Shown here: positions 1 to 8,842 of the stretch, one piece after another
Layout: every line of letters begins with the position of its first letter
Numbering within the stretch: the first letter of the stretch is position 1
Translations under genes and position numbers: made by a program
NCBI RefSeq assembly: GCF_023100805.1
Contig: NZ_CP095855.1
Span: 1,178,001-1,242,000, forward strand
Length of the DNA stretch: 64,000 nt
Direction: 5' to 3'
Source: Chitinophaga filiformis
GTDB lineage: Bacteria; Bacteroidota; Bacteroidia; Chitinophagales; Chitinophagaceae
Notes under the pieces: generated by a model
Databases searched by the model: none
Told to the model about the DNA's origin: nothing
What the model saw: only the letters and a program-made list of their open reading frames with translations

Positions 1-1373
1 GCGGTGCAACTGCTTTGAAGATGATGAAGGAAAAAACTTTCGACCTGGTGTTGTGCGACTACCGGCTGAAAGACACAGATGGTGCGCAGTTGCTGCAGGA
101 CATTCTTCAGATCAACCCACGTACTATCGTAATCATCATTACCGGGTATACCGATGTCAGAGTTGCAGTGGATATGGTGAAGAACGGGGCTTACGATTAC
201 CTTTCCAAACCGCTTTATCCGGACGAAATATTGAACCTGGTACACAAAGCATTTGCACACATGGACGCTGAGCGCGAACGCGAAGAATCTATGCCAATAC
301 GTACAGTAAACGGAGCCTCCACAGGCAACGGGTCTGTACAGGATTCCCGGGATAGTGACCCGGACGGTGAGATGCTGGACAAAAACCATAAATACGTATA
401 CGGTGAAAGTAATGGCGCAAAGGAATTGTTCCGCCAGATCAAACTGGTGGCGCCCACTGACTACAGTGTGATCATTTTCGGGGAAACCGGTACAGGTAAA
501 GAGTCTGTAGCACACCTCATTCACCATCATAGTAAACGGCAAAACCAGCCTTTCGTAGCGCTGGACTGCGGCAGCCTTTCCAAAGAACTGGCTGCAAGTG
601 AACTGTTCGGTCATGAGAAAGGATCTTTTACAGGCGCTATCAATACTAAGATAGGCGCCTTCGAACAGGCCCATGGCGGTACCCTGTTCCTGGACGAAGT
701 AGCAAATCTCTCTTATGATATCCAGGTAGCTTTATTGCGTGTCATCCAGGAAAAGGTGATCCGCAGAGTAGGCAGCCTGAAAGAAATACCGATAGATGTA
801 CGCATCATCGTAGCATCCAATGAAAAACTTTCTGAATCTGTAGCGAAGGGCCGCTTCCGTGAAGACCTGTTCCACAGGTTCAATGAGTTCACAATCTATA
901 TTCCGCCATTACGTGAAAGGGTCGAAGACCTTCCGCTGTTTGTAGATGCATTCATGCGCCAGGTGGAAAGAGAATTGCAAAAGAATTGTGGTAAGATCAC
1001 GAACGAAGTATGGGAATGCTTCAGCAGGTACAACTGGCCAGGCAATATCCGTGAACTGAAGAACGTGATACGCCGTGCCTGCCTGCTCACTCCGGAACAT
1101 GAAGACATTACCTTGTCAACATTGCCGCTGGAAATGAAAGAGTCGTTTGCACAGCAACCATATGAGGAAGATCACCAGGTGAATATGTCGGGTGAACTGA
1201 TCTCCATCACAAATGAAAATGACTTAAAAACAGTAGCGCTACAGGCAGAGTACAATAAGATCATTAATGTGCTCAAAGAAGTGAAATATAATAAGACGAA
1301 AGCAGCACAGCTACTGAACATAGACCGTAAAACCTTATACAACAAACTAAGGTTACTCAATATTAATTACTAG
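1..1373 (+). CDS. NtrC-family sigma-54-dependent response regulator (5' end cut by window)
   Basis: Receiver, AAA+ and Fis-type HTH domains appear in order, so this is a phosphorylation-controlled enhancer-binding activator of sigma-54 promoters. The reading frame is open to the left edge: the codons before the first possible start read GATALKMMKEK, normal mid-receiver sequence, so about 40 N-terminal residues lie outside the window. The phospho-acceptor Asp is in LVLCDYRL, the switch Thr in IIITGYTD and the conserved Lys in YLSKPL. The AAA+ domain has Walker A GETGTGKE and the sigma-54 contact loop as GSFTGA instead of GAFTGA. The C-terminal NKTKAAQLLNIDRKTLYNKL is a Fis-like HTH. Its cognate kinase is not identified; two sensor kinases lie downstream on the other strand. 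Confidence 0.93.
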   Translation, partial: GATALKMMKEKTFDLVLCDYRLKDTDGAQLLQDILQINPRTIVIIITGYTDVRVAVDMVKNGAYDYLSKPLYPDEILNLVHKAFAHMDAEREREESMPIRTVNGASTGNGSVQDSRDSDPDGEMLDKNHKYVYGESNGAKELFRQIKLVAPTDYSVIIFGETGTGKESVAHLIHHHSKRQNQPFVALDCGSLSKELAASELFGHEKGSFTGAINTKIGAFEQAHGGTLFLDEVANLSYDIQVALLRVIQEKVIRRVGSLKEIPIDVRIIVASNEKLSESVAKGRFREDLFHRFNEFTIYIPPLRERVEDLPLFVDAFMRQVERELQKNCGKITNEVWECFSRYNWPGNIRELKNVIRRACLLTPEHEDITLSTLPLEMKESFAQQPYEEDHQVNMSGELISITNENDLKTVALQAEYNKIINVLKEVKYNKTKAAQLLNIDRKTLYNKLRLLNINY

Positions 1374-1407
1374 CGATATCAATATAATGTTTGTTTATAC
1401 TCAACAC

Positions 1408-1433
1408 AGGCCCGTTATCCAGCGGGCCTTTTC
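1408..1433 (+). terminator. Rho-independent terminator of the NtrC-type regulator
   Basis: AGGCCCG (1408-1414) pairs perfectly with CGGGCCT (1423-1429) around an 8-nt loop, and TTTT follows. It lies 35 bases after the stop codon. Confidence 0.8.
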
Positions 1434-1481
1434 TATGCGGTATACTATTTGCACTTTTAGACACTATAAAACCTTGCATTT

Positions 1482-1964
1482 ATGGATCCGCAAAATAATC
1501 AACAACAAACAGATAACGGAGAAAAGAAAACCGCCGGTTTCTTTGAGCGCTTTTCCTCCAAAGTGGCCCAGGCTACCGGATCGCAATGGGCCTTCTTTAT
1601 CGCCCTGGCAGCGATCATCGTGTGGGGCGCTACAGGCCCTGTGTTCGGCTATTCGGATACCTGGCAGCTGGTGATCAATACGGGTACAACTATCATCACT
1701 TTCCTGATGGTATTCATTATCCAGAAATCACAGAATAAAGATTCAAAATCTGTACAGCTGAAGCTGAATGAATTGATCGCGGCTAATAAGCAGGCCAGTA
1801 ACCGCCTCATTGTAGTGGAAGATCTCACAGAAGAGGAACTTGATACACTGCATAACTACTATACAAGACTGGCTGAAGAAACGAAGAAACGACTGGCCAT
1901 GAAGGAATCCCACTCTGTGGAAGAAGCCATTGAAAATACAGATGAAAAGCTGGAAGCCAGATAA
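1482..1964 (+). CDS. Low-affinity iron permease family membrane protein
   Basis: A 160-residue protein with a polar, Gln-rich N-terminus (1-18), two hydrophobic segments near residues 36-55 and 64-84 (QWAFFIALAAIIVWG and INTGTTIITFLMVFII), and a cytoplasmic-looking C-terminal half rich in Glu and Lys. The pattern around WAFFIALAAIIVWGATGP and FLMVFIIQKSQNKD matches the low-affinity iron permease family (PF04120). Family membership is recognition by eye; an iron transport role for the bacterial members is not well established. It stands alone between two terminators, so it is probably a single-gene transcript. Confidence 0.8.
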   Translation: MDPQNNQQQTDNGEKKTAGFFERFSSKVAQATGSQWAFFIALAAIIVWGATGPVFGYSDTWQLVINTGTTIITFLMVFIIQKSQNKDSKSVQLKLNELIAANKQASNRLIVVEDLTEEELDTLHNYYTRLAEETKKRLAMKESHSVEEAIENTDEKLEAR

Positions 1965-1970
1965 TATAAA

Positions 1971-2018
1971 ATCAGGAAATGAATGCTATGGCATGGTATA
2001 CAGCATCCATTTCCTGAT
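1971..2018. terminator. Bidirectional terminator between convergent genes
   Basis: ATCAGGAAATGAATGCT (1971-1987) is complementary to 2002-2018 with one mismatch, giving a 17-bp stem. It sits between the converging iron-permease and sensor-kinase genes, the expected place for a shared terminator. T-runs are weak on both sides. Confidence 0.6.
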
Positions 2019-2032
2019 GATTAATAATGCGC

Positions 2033-3466
2033 TTAGTTCAGCGGCAATACGATCGTAAACACACTTCCTTCCCCGATCTCACTTTCCACGTGCACAGTAC
2101 CTTTGTGGTTCATGATGATATTCTGTGTACTTGTTAATCCTAAGCCTGTTCCTTTCGGTTTATTGGTGAAGAATGGATCAAAAAGCCGTGTCCTGGTCTC
2201 TTCGGGAATACCCGGGCCATTATCGATGATGGTGATCACGGCTTTGTCCCGCTGTTTGGTTGTTTGTAAGGTTAGCAATCCTTTACCCGGCGTCATCGCC
2301 TCCACTGCATTGATAATGATATTCAACAGGGCTATGACTACCTTATCTTCATCCGCAGGGATCATTACATCCTGTTTGATATAATCTTTCTTTACATTGA
2401 TCTCATTGAGCTGCAGCCGGTCCTGGGCCAGCGCAAGGGCTTTGTCTGTCAGCTCATTGATGCCGTGAGGGCGGATGTTCAGTTCTATCATTCTCGTGGA
2501 GTGCAGCAGCTCTGTGATCAGCTGATTGATGCGGGTACAGTTCCGTTCAATAATATCGACATATATCTGGCTGTCTTCCACGCTGACAGGCTCTCCCTTG
2601 AACTGGCTGACTGCCAGCAGAATATTGGTTAGCGGATTGCGCACTTCGTGCGCTATCACACGCGCAATGCGGCCGGTCACCACAAATTTCTGCTGTTGCT
2701 GTTTCTCCAGCTCTTCCCGTTTCCTTTCCGTAATATCCTGTACTACGCACAGGAATATCTGTTCCTGCTCATCCAGCATTACTGCGCTGACCATCACATC
2801 GAGTTTTTTTCCATGCTTGGTCACGAAGTTGTATTCCGTGCGCAGGCTGGATTCTTCCCCGCAGATGTGATCGAAGAAATGTTTACACTGGTCTTCCTGG
2901 AAGAAGAGTTGCTTGAGGTTCAGTTGTAACATCTCTTCCTTACTGTATTGTAAGGTCCTGATAGCAGAAGGATTGGCGTCAATCACATTCTTATCGCAGT
3001 CTGCCAGAATAATGAGGTCATGTGCCTTTTCGAACACGCCGAAATACTTCTTCTCATTTTCCTCTATGATGCGAAGATGGCGTGCTTCGTCCAGCGCATA
3101 ACGGATGGAGCGTTCCAGCAGGTCGGCACTGATCTCGCCTTTTACCAGGTAGTCAGAGGCCCCGGCCTGCATCGCTTCCTTATCTATCGTGTAATCGCCC
3201 TTACCGGTAAGCATGATCACCGGTGCTTTGTAATCCAGTTGCTGGAAGTGGTGAAGGATGTCGATACCTGTATAAGGTCCCAGCCGGTAGTCGGCCAGGT
3301 AAATGTCATGTACCTTCCTGTCTATTTCCTCTACAGCTTTGGAATAAGTAGGCGCCCAGTCCAACTGGTACTGGCCAGGGGAAATGTCCTGCAATAACTG
3401 GCTAACGAGAAAGAAGTCATCCTCGTCATCGTCTATCATCAATATGTGTACTGGTTGATCTGTCAT
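2033..3466 (-). CDS. Response-regulator receiver / PAS / histidine kinase fusion
   Basis: A 477-residue soluble signalling protein with no membrane segment. Residues 1-125 are a receiver (acidic pocket MIDDDEDD, phospho-acceptor in YLADYRLG, Thr in VIMLTGKG, Lys in DYLVKGE). Residues 135-250 are a PAS domain ending VVQDITERK. A HisKA domain has the phospho-His in IAHEVRNPL, and the HATPase has N-box NIIINAVEAM, G1 DNGPGIP, F-box DPFFT and G2 GTGLGL. The receiver is N-terminal, so its phosphorylation probably tunes the attached kinase. It lies 94 bases downstream of a CHASE3 sensor kinase on the same strand, and the pair may form a phosphorelay. No output DNA-binding domain is present. Confidence 0.92.
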   Translation of the reverse strand: MTDQPVHILMIDDDEDDFFLVSQLLQDISPGQYQLDWAPTYSKAVEEIDRKVHDIYLADYRLGPYTGIDILHHFQQLDYKAPVIMLTGKGDYTIDKEAMQAGASDYLVKGEISADLLERSIRYALDEARHLRIIEENEKKYFGVFEKAHDLIILADCDKNVIDANPSAIRTLQYSKEEMLQLNLKQLFFQEDQCKHFFDHICGEESSLRTEYNFVTKHGKKLDVMVSAVMLDEQEQIFLCVVQDITERKREELEKQQQQKFVVTGRIARVIAHEVRNPLTNILLAVSQFKGEPVSVEDSQIYVDIIERNCTRINQLITELLHSTRMIELNIRPHGINELTDKALALAQDRLQLNEINVKKDYIKQDVMIPADEDKVVIALLNIIINAVEAMTPGKGLLTLQTTKQRDKAVITIIDNGPGIPEETRTRLFDPFFTNKPKGTGLGLTSTQNIIMNHKGTVHVESEIGEGSVFTIVLPLN

Positions 3467-3560
3467 TCTTAAGCATTTGGCAGTTTCATGTTTGAACCAA
3501 TATTCCCCAATGTGCGGGTAAATTCAACTCAGCAATAAGAATGCTAATTTTTCCGGCGCT

Positions 3561-4955
3561 CTATTTTTCTTCATTGTAGAGGGTTTGGGTAAGCGGCAAT
3601 GTGACAATAAATGTAGCGCCCTGGCCGGGTGTTCCCAGCGCGCTGATATGTCCGTGATGGCTATCCACTATTTTCTTGCAAATGGCCAACCCTATACCAG
3701 TGCCGGAATATTCGCTCATACCGTGTAGCCTTTGAAATAATAAAAAGATGCGCTCGGCATATACCGGGTCAAAACCTATCCCGTTATCTTCTACATAGAT
3801 CCTGCAGGTGTTATTTTCCTGCTCCGACCGGATATTGATCACCAGCTGCCTCTCAGGATGGGCAAATTTGATGGCATTGGCAATAATGTTCTGAAACAAC
3901 TGGTGAAACGAGGTAGGCGTTCCATCAATAGTTGGAAGGGATGAAATATTGACCACCGCCCTCTTTTCCTGCAGGCTTACTTCCAGGTCGCCGACCACCT
4001 CCTGCAAGAGCTGGGTCATATCCACTTTCACAATATTCTCAGGGGTGATACGGCCTGCTCTCGAAAAAAGCAGCAGGTCATTGATCAGTACCCGCATCCT
4101 CCCTACGGCGCCCACCATACGGTGTATCAGATCAGTGGCGTCGGGAGGCAGCTGGTCGCCATATTTGGTCTGCAGGCGGTCGCTGAAGGTGGATATCTTC
4201 CGCAAGGGCTCCTGCAGGTCATGAGAAGCCACATAGGCAAACTGTTCCAGTTCCTCGTTGGATTTGTTCAGCAACTTGATGTTCTGCTGCAGGTCGTGCT
4301 GATAAGACTTGAGCCTCGATTCAATATGCAGTTGCAGCCGGAATTCCCGCGTAAGGGTGACGTATGAATAAATGCCAATGAGGATCGCCATGAGCGAGGA
4401 AATAAAGATCACCGGTATCCAGATGGCCGAAAAGAAGCTCTGTAGCCTCGATTTCTGGCGCAATTTGGTGTTTTCTATGTTTAACATGTCCTGGACCTTG
4501 CGGTCTATCTTGTCCATAGATTTTTCCCCTTCCAGTACGGCCGAGGCGTCTTTCTGGAGAGAGGTCAGTTTTGCCTCTCCGGTTATCAGCTGCTGGTATT
4601 TTGTGTCCAGCAGTTTTTTCAGAGTGTCCAGGTGCAATTGCTGCTGCCGGTTATCCGCAGTTATCCTGCGGAGCATCATATATTCCTCTTCTATCTTGAC
4701 ACTGCGTTGCTGCATGGTAGGGCGCAAAAAGGCAGTATCCCGGGTAATATTGTACCCCCGGATAGCCGATTCCGCGTCCTTTAGCTGTTTCGTGATCACC
4801 TCCAGGCTTTTGGAGATCTCAATGGTGTGATTTAGCCACCGGGCATTGTCCAGCAGGTTCTTTGTTACCAGGAACGAACAAATAGAGGCAACTATGATAA
4901 CAGTAAAAGCAATGAAGAATCCTAATCTTATCTTCTTTTGTACAGGTATGTGCAT
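3561..4955 (-). CDS. CHASE3-domain membrane sensor histidine kinase
   Basis: From the chosen start the protein is 464 residues. An N-terminal membrane helix (GFFIAFTVIIVASICSFLV) is followed by a helical extracytoplasmic CHASE3-like region with the typical AESAIRGYNITRD segment, a second membrane helix (IWIPVIFISSLMAILIGIYSY), then HisKA (phospho-His in VASHDLQEPLRK) and HATPase (NIIANAIKFA, DNGIGFD, GTGIGLAICK). The ATG at 4955 is preferred because it puts a short basic stretch before the first helix; an in-frame ATG at 5024 would add 23 residues. CHASE3 kinases sense unknown periplasmic cues. The C-terminal VASHDLQEPL type is common among phytochrome-like and CHASE3 kinases. Confidence 0.88.
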   Translation of the reverse strand: MHIPVQKKIRLGFFIAFTVIIVASICSFLVTKNLLDNARWLNHTIEISKSLEVITKQLKDAESAIRGYNITRDTAFLRPTMQQRSVKIEEEYMMLRRITADNRQQQLHLDTLKKLLDTKYQQLITGEAKLTSLQKDASAVLEGEKSMDKIDRKVQDMLNIENTKLRQKSRLQSFFSAIWIPVIFISSLMAILIGIYSYVTLTREFRLQLHIESRLKSYQHDLQQNIKLLNKSNEELEQFAYVASHDLQEPLRKISTFSDRLQTKYGDQLPPDATDLIHRMVGAVGRMRVLINDLLLFSRAGRITPENIVKVDMTQLLQEVVGDLEVSLQEKRAVVNISSLPTIDGTPTSFHQLFQNIIANAIKFAHPERQLVINIRSEQENNTCRIYVEDNGIGFDPVYAERIFLLFQRLHGMSEYSGTGIGLAICKKIVDSHHGHISALGTPGQGATFIVTLPLTQTLYNEEK

Positions 4956-5072
4956 TTTTCCCGCTGATTGTAGTAAGTCTTCGAATTTACAACTATCCAA
5001 CAATTTCCACACAGTGAAATGCATATTCTACACGCATTCCTGCCGTGGCTGCTAAATCGCTTCATATACTCA

Positions 5073-5119
5073 TTACAGTAAGTGTTGAGTGTGTGAAACG
5101 CTTTACAGTAAGGCGTTTC
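5073..5119. promoter_or_regulatory. Two operator-like palindromes TTACAGTAA, 30 bp apart
   Basis: TTACAGTAA occurs at 5073-5081 and again at 5103-5111. The second copy is the centre of a 25-bp palindrome at 5095-5119 (GAAACGCTTTAC, central A, GTAAGGCGTTTC) with one mismatch between its arms. They sit in the 249-bp divergent gap between the CHASE3 kinase and the Pro-rich protein gene, so a dimeric regulator of either is likely. The regulator is unknown. Confidence 0.45.
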
Positions 5120-5273
5120 GACATAATAGAGCTATGTCTGATATGTATCTTACAGGTATGCCGGCAGCTCATGGAATGAACTTTGTCTTTTACATGAAAC
5201 AGCACATTGTTGAAAAAACGTTCCGGCTACTACTGCACATTGTAAAGTAATCATTCACGAAAAAAATCAGACT

Positions 5274-5639
5274 ATGCAATATTATCATATGTCGGCCGGT
5301 AATCCTTCTCCAGGTGGGGTGCCCGAAAAGCAGCCCCCTCCGAAAGAGGAACCGCCAAGACCAACAGGTCCGGAAATAACACCTCCTCCGTCACCGCCGG
5401 GGCCTCCGCCTCCCGTGCCGAACGAGGTTCCTGATCACGATATCAAACGTTCCCCTCCTAATCCGAAAGCTAAGAAAAAGAGACAGGAAGAAACGATAGA
5501 AGAAAGAGCGGAGCTCATAGCGGAACAGGACAGGGAAGATGTACAGGAAAGGTCGCCCGATCTCTTCCCCGACAAAACGATCATGGAAAGCTTCAATAGT
5601 TACGACGAAGAAGATTCAAGGGTCATTCCGGAAGAATAA
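5274..5639 (+). CDS. Small proline-rich, charged protein of unknown function
   Basis: A 121-residue protein that I do not recognise. Residues 10-55 are almost entirely Pro, Glu, Gly and Lys (PPPKEEPPRP, PPPSPPGPPPPVP), residues 60-75 are basic (KAKKKRQEE) and the C-terminal 45 residues are acidic. There is no signal peptide or membrane helix. It looks intrinsically disordered. It precedes a DUF892 ferritin-like gene by 26 bases and is probably co-transcribed with it, which suggests a place in the same general stress response. A second ATG six codons in is an alternative start. Confidence 0.65.
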   Translation: MQYYHMSAGNPSPGGVPEKQPPPKEEPPRPTGPEITPPPSPPGPPPPVPNEVPDHDIKRSPPNPKAKKKRQEETIEERAELIAEQDREDVQERSPDLFPDKTIMESFNSYDEEDSRVIPEE

Positions 5640-5665
5640 ATAATCACTATTAAACTCCAAATAAT

Positions 5666-6319
5666 ATGGCAACAAGAACCCAATCCAAATCACGGACAGG
5701 CAGCCAGTCCAGAACATCAGGTAGAAGCGCTGCAGGTAGTAAATCCATGTCCACCTCCCGTACTGCCGCTAAAACAAGCAACTCTTCCCGTTCCAGGGGA
5801 AGCAAAAGCCAGAATGAAGATATGCCTAACTCCAAGTTTCATCAACTGTTTGTAGATCAGTTAAAAGACATATACTGGGCGGAAAAAGCGTTGGTGAAAG
5901 CCCTGGGTAAAATGCAAAAGGCTGCTACTTCAGAAGAACTGGCAGATGCCATCACTACTCACCAGGAGCAAACAAGAGAACATGTAGCCCGCCTGGAAAG
6001 GGTATTTGAATCAATTGGTCAGACTGCAAAGGCTAAAAAATGCCCGGCTATGGAAGGATTAATAGAGGAAGGACAGGAAGTTATAGATGACACAGAAGAA
6101 GATAGCGCTGTAAGAGACGCAGGCCTGATCGTATGCGCTCAGAAGATCGAGCACTATGAGATCGCCACTTACGGTAGTCTCCGTACACTGGCAAACAGAA
6201 TGGGCCATGAAGAAGCAGTACAGTTGCTGGAACAAACACTGAATGAAGAAAAGGAAACAGACGTATTACTTACCCAACTGGCAGAATCTTCAGTAAATGA
6301 AGAAGCTGCTGCTGAATAG
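5666..6319 (+). CDS. DUF892 (YciE/YciF family) ferritin-like protein
   Basis: A 217-residue protein. Residues 1-52 are a low-complexity Ser/Thr/Arg/Lys tail (SRTGSQSRTSGRSAAGSKS). Residues 55-210 form the four-helix DUF892 ferritin-like domain: FVDQLKDIYWAEKAL, THQEQTREHVARLERVF, CAQKIEHYEIATYGSL and LLEQTLNEEKETD supply the Glu/His positions typical of a di-iron site. Family members are induced by osmotic, desiccation or oxidative stress; the enzymatic role is unresolved. The basic tail resembles a nucleic-acid-binding extension, which is inference. It is followed by a clear terminator and sits at the head of a DNA-repair cluster. Confidence 0.88.
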   Translation: MATRTQSKSRTGSQSRTSGRSAAGSKSMSTSRTAAKTSNSSRSRGSKSQNEDMPNSKFHQLFVDQLKDIYWAEKALVKALGKMQKAATSEELADAITTHQEQTREHVARLERVFESIGQTAKAKKCPAMEGLIEEGQEVIDDTEEDSAVRDAGLIVCAQKIEHYEIATYGSLRTLANRMGHEEAVQLLEQTLNEEKETDVLLTQLAESSVNEEAAAE

Positions 6320-6345
6320 GAAAGAACATTTAGATGGGAACCCGG

Positions 6346-6382
6346 AAGGCCTCTGCATTGCAACATGTAAGAGGCCTTTCTT
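6346..6382 (+). terminator. Rho-independent terminator after the DUF892 gene
   Basis: AAGGCCTCT (6346-6354) pairs with AGAGGCCTTT (6370-6379); the right arm ends in TTTCTT. Confidence 0.75.
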
Positions 6383-6436
6383 ACATCCGTTGGCGTTTGG
6401 CAAAATAAACCAAACCACGGGGAAGGGAAAGATATT

Positions 6437-7546
6437 GTGAACAGACAGAAAAACGGATTGACGATGGACCTGATTGCTGAAGCGATGGCTACCGCAAAAG
6501 CGGTAAAACTACGATATGTGAAGTCTGGTACTAAAGGATATAGCCGGGAAAGAGTGAAAGACGGCTTTCAGTACCGCGATCAGCATGGAGATATAATTAC
6601 GGATGAAGAGGTGCTGGCAAGGATCCGGGGCCTTGTACTGCCGCCTGCATGGGAAAACGTATGGATATGCCCCTATGCCAATGGCCATTTACAGGCTACA
6701 GGCACCGATGCCCTGGGAAGAAGGCAGTACCGCTACCATTCCACCTGGGCGCGGGTGCGTAACGAAACCAAATACGACCGCCTGCTACATTTTGGGGAGA
6801 AACTACCGCAACTACGCAGGCATATTGCAGTTGCGCTCCGTAAGAAAAACCTTGATAAAGAGAAGGTTACAGCTATCGCGCTCAGCGTTATGCAGGAAAC
6901 CCTGATCCGCGTCGGCAATGCTTCCTATGAAAAATTATATGGGTCATACGGACTTACGACATTGCATGTGCAACACGTCAAAATAGACGGAAATACGGCC
7001 TTTTTTAAGTTCAAGGGGAAGAAGGGCGTCCTGCATAAAATAACGCTAAAACACGCCCAATTGGCCAAATTATTACAGAAGGTCAGGGATATTCCGGGGC
7101 AGGAATTATTTCAATATTATGAAGGGGAGGAGCATAAGAGCCTGGATTCGGGGGATATTAACGAATACCTGAAACTATGGACGGGGGAGGACTATACCTG
7201 TAAAGATTTCAGGACATGGTCCGGTACCGTGCATGCCCTTAATTTGCTCGCTGATCTTACTCCTTTCGGCTCTGCAACAGAATGTAAACAGAACCTGGTG
7301 CAGATTATCGACAGTGTGGCCGGGAAACTGGGCAATACAAGGGCTGTCTGCAAAAAATACTATATTCATCCGAAGATACTGGAAGCCTATGAACAATGTG
7401 AACTTGAGCCCTACCTGGAAGAATTGCGGGCCGGAAGGAACAATGCCTCCAGCGGAGGCTTGCATAACGATGAAAAAATACTCCTGAAATTCATGAAATC
7501 ACAACAGAAGAAAACTGTTAAAATGAAGGCAGGGATCAGGAATTAA
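6437..7546 (+). CDS. Type IB DNA topoisomerase (poxvirus-like)
   Basis: A 369-residue enzyme that relaxes supercoils by a 3'-phosphotyrosyl intermediate. Catalytic residues of the family are visible: Arg in LIRVGNASYE (about 158), Lys in FKFKGKKGVLH (about 196), Arg in KDFRTWSGT (259) and the nucleophile Tyr in KKYYIHP (309). The usual GNTPAVCR motif reads GNTRAVCK here. The listed start is GTG at 6437; an ATG at 6464 would remove nine residues. In other bacteria topoisomerase IB genes often sit beside DUF892, Ku and LigD genes, as here, pointing to a role in genome protection in stressed or resting cells. Confidence 0.93.
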   Translation: MNRQKNGLTMDLIAEAMATAKAVKLRYVKSGTKGYSRERVKDGFQYRDQHGDIITDEEVLARIRGLVLPPAWENVWICPYANGHLQATGTDALGRRQYRYHSTWARVRNETKYDRLLHFGEKLPQLRRHIAVALRKKNLDKEKVTAIALSVMQETLIRVGNASYEKLYGSYGLTTLHVQHVKIDGNTAFFKFKGKKGVLHKITLKHAQLAKLLQKVRDIPGQELFQYYEGEEHKSLDSGDINEYLKLWTGEDYTCKDFRTWSGTVHALNLLADLTPFGSATECKQNLVQIIDSVAGKLGNTRAVCKKYYIHPKILEAYEQCELEPYLEELRAGRNNASSGGLHNDEKILLKFMKSQQKKTVKMKAGIRN

Positions 7547-7589
7547 GCCGATATCACCCTGTTGCTTAATTCTGATCCCTGCTTCTTTT
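7529..7589 (+). terminator. Long terminator hairpin overlapping the topoisomerase stop codon
   Basis: 7529-7548 (GCAGGGATCAGGAATTAAGC) pairs with 7564-7582 with a single bulged base, followed by TTCTTTT. The left arm includes the last codons and the stop codon. It may also serve the converging gene at 7601. Confidence 0.8.
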
Positions 7590-7600
7590 AATAAGTTATG

Positions 7601-7954
7601 TCATGCGAAGATCAGCTGATCTTCCCTGTCTTCCACTGGTATCTTCTGAAGAAATTCGTCAAATCCGGATTCCTCATGGGTACTATAAGCACCGTAAGCA
7701 TCCAGTACATAGCCTATCTCGCCTTCCTGGTCTTCTATCAGGTACAGCACTGACATGTCGGCCGGATCAGATTCCCCTTCAAAACGGTAAGTTTTAATGA
7801 TCTTTAGTTCTTCCGGATTGTATATTTTTTGTTTTTCGACATTCTGCATTCTGCCATGGTCACTCATCTTTAATTCATGATCAAGGCCTTTTTCATGTAG
7901 TTTTTGCATCACCCGGCTGAGGGTGGTCATTTCGCCTGGCTTTTCCATAAACAA
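7601..7954 (-). CDS. Conserved small hypothetical protein
   Basis: A 117-residue acidic protein (65-90: VLYLIEDQEGEIGYVLDAYGAYSTHEE written in two parts VLYLIEDQEGEIG and YVLDAYGAYSTHEE). It has no signal peptide, membrane helix or known catalytic motif. Proteins of this shape, starting MTTLSxVMxKLxxKG, recur in Bacteroidota genomes, in some records under a misleading phosphoribosylpyrophosphate synthetase name; no PRPP-synthetase motif is visible here. A start at 7930 (MTTLSRVMQKL) fits that family better than the first ATG. It is divergent from the Ku gene and shares a palindromic intergenic site with it, so it may belong to the same stress regulon. Confidence 0.7.
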   Translation of the reverse strand: MFMEKPGEMTTLSRVMQKLHEKGLDHELKMSDHGRMQNVEKQKIYNPEELKIIKTYRFEGESDPADMSVLYLIEDQEGEIGYVLDAYGAYSTHEESGFDEFLQKIPVEDREDQLIFA

Positions 7955-7976
7955 AGGTTTTAGTTATAGCGTATAA

Positions 7977-8014
7977 AAAACCAAATCGCGTGCCATGGCA
8001 TGTAGTTTGGTTTT
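7977..8014. promoter_or_regulatory. Interrupted 38-bp palindrome between divergent genes
   Basis: AAAACCAAA (7977-7985) mirrors TTTGGTTTT (8006-8014) around a perfect centre TGCCATGGCA (7991-8000); the intervening 5-bp parts are imperfect. It lies 22 bp upstream of the unknown gene and 30 bp upstream of Ku. An operator for both is plausible; a bidirectional transcription stop is less likely because both genes point away from it. Confidence 0.4.
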
Positions 8015-8044
8015 CATTCAACATCACCCTTAAATTAATTTTTT

Positions 8045-8842
8045 ATGAGAGCTGTTTGGTCAGGAACAATCGGTTTTGGGTTGGTGAATATACCCATCAA
8101 ATTGTACAGCGCAGTACAGGACAGCAGACTGGACCTGGACATGCTGGATAAAAAAGATCACGCCCATATTAAGTTTAAACGTGTGAATGAAGACACGGGA
8201 AAGGAAGTGCCCTGGGAACAGATCGTGAAAGGATACCTGTACAACGATGAATATGTTATCCTGGAAGACGAAGATTTTCAGGAGGCCGCGCCAGAAAAAA
8301 GCAAGATCATCACGATTGAATCTTTTGTGGATCAGGCGGAGATAGATGACATTTATTTTGAGACGCCTTACTATATAGAACCGGACAAAGCGGGCGTGAA
8401 AGCATATGAACTCTTGTTAAAAACTTTGCAGAAAACAGGTAAGGCCGGACTGGGGCGTTTTGTACTCAGAACGAGTGAACATCTCGTCATTATCCGACCG
8501 CGTGATAATTACCTGATGTTGCAACAATTGAGGTTTGAACAGGAAATACGTTCGCCCGAAGAATTATCTCTTCCTTCCGATAGCAAGATCAGCAAACGAG
8601 AACTGGATATGGCCGTGCAACTGGTAGACAGTTATACTACTGAATTTGACATCAGCCAGTTTAAAGATACTTATCATGAAGAACTGTTGAAGATCATTAA
8701 AGCCAAGGCCAGCGGTAAGCGTCGTACTGTAAAGAAGATGAAGATCGTACATACGAAAAGTTCTGACCTGTTCGACCAGCTGAAGGCCAGTCTTGGCGGT
8801 AACGGCCGCAACGGCAGCAGTAATAAAAAACGTGCATCATGA
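8045..8842 (+). CDS. ku: Ku protein (non-homologous end joining)
   Basis: A 265-residue homodimeric DNA-end-binding protein. The N-terminus MRAVWSGTIGFGLVNIPIKLYSA is spread over residues 1-23 (key words WSGTIGFGLVNIP and KLYSA) and is diagnostic; LVIIRPRDNYLMLQQLRF marks the core beta-barrel. The C-terminus (225-265) is Lys/Arg-rich, as in bacterial Ku proteins that recruit LigD or thread onto DNA. The stop codon overlaps the ligD start by ATGA, so the two are translationally coupled. Length is normal for bacterial Ku. Confidence 0.97.
   Translation: MRAVWSGTIGFGLVNIPIKLYSAVQDSRLDLDMLDKKDHAHIKFKRVNEDTGKEVPWEQIVKGYLYNDEYVILEDEDFQEAAPEKSKIITIESFVDQAEIDDIYFETPYYIEPDKAGVKAYELLLKTLQKTGKAGLGRFVLRTSEHLVIIRPRDNYLMLQQLRFEQEIRSPEELSLPSDSKISKRELDMAVQLVDSYTTEFDISQFKDTYHEELLKIIKAKASGKRRTVKKMKIVHTKSSDLFDQLKASLGGNGRNGSSNKKRAS

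Noticed and set aside
5134..5250. 38-codon frame between the operators and the Pro-rich gene
   Set aside because: Five Met codons and no conserved pattern; likely chance.
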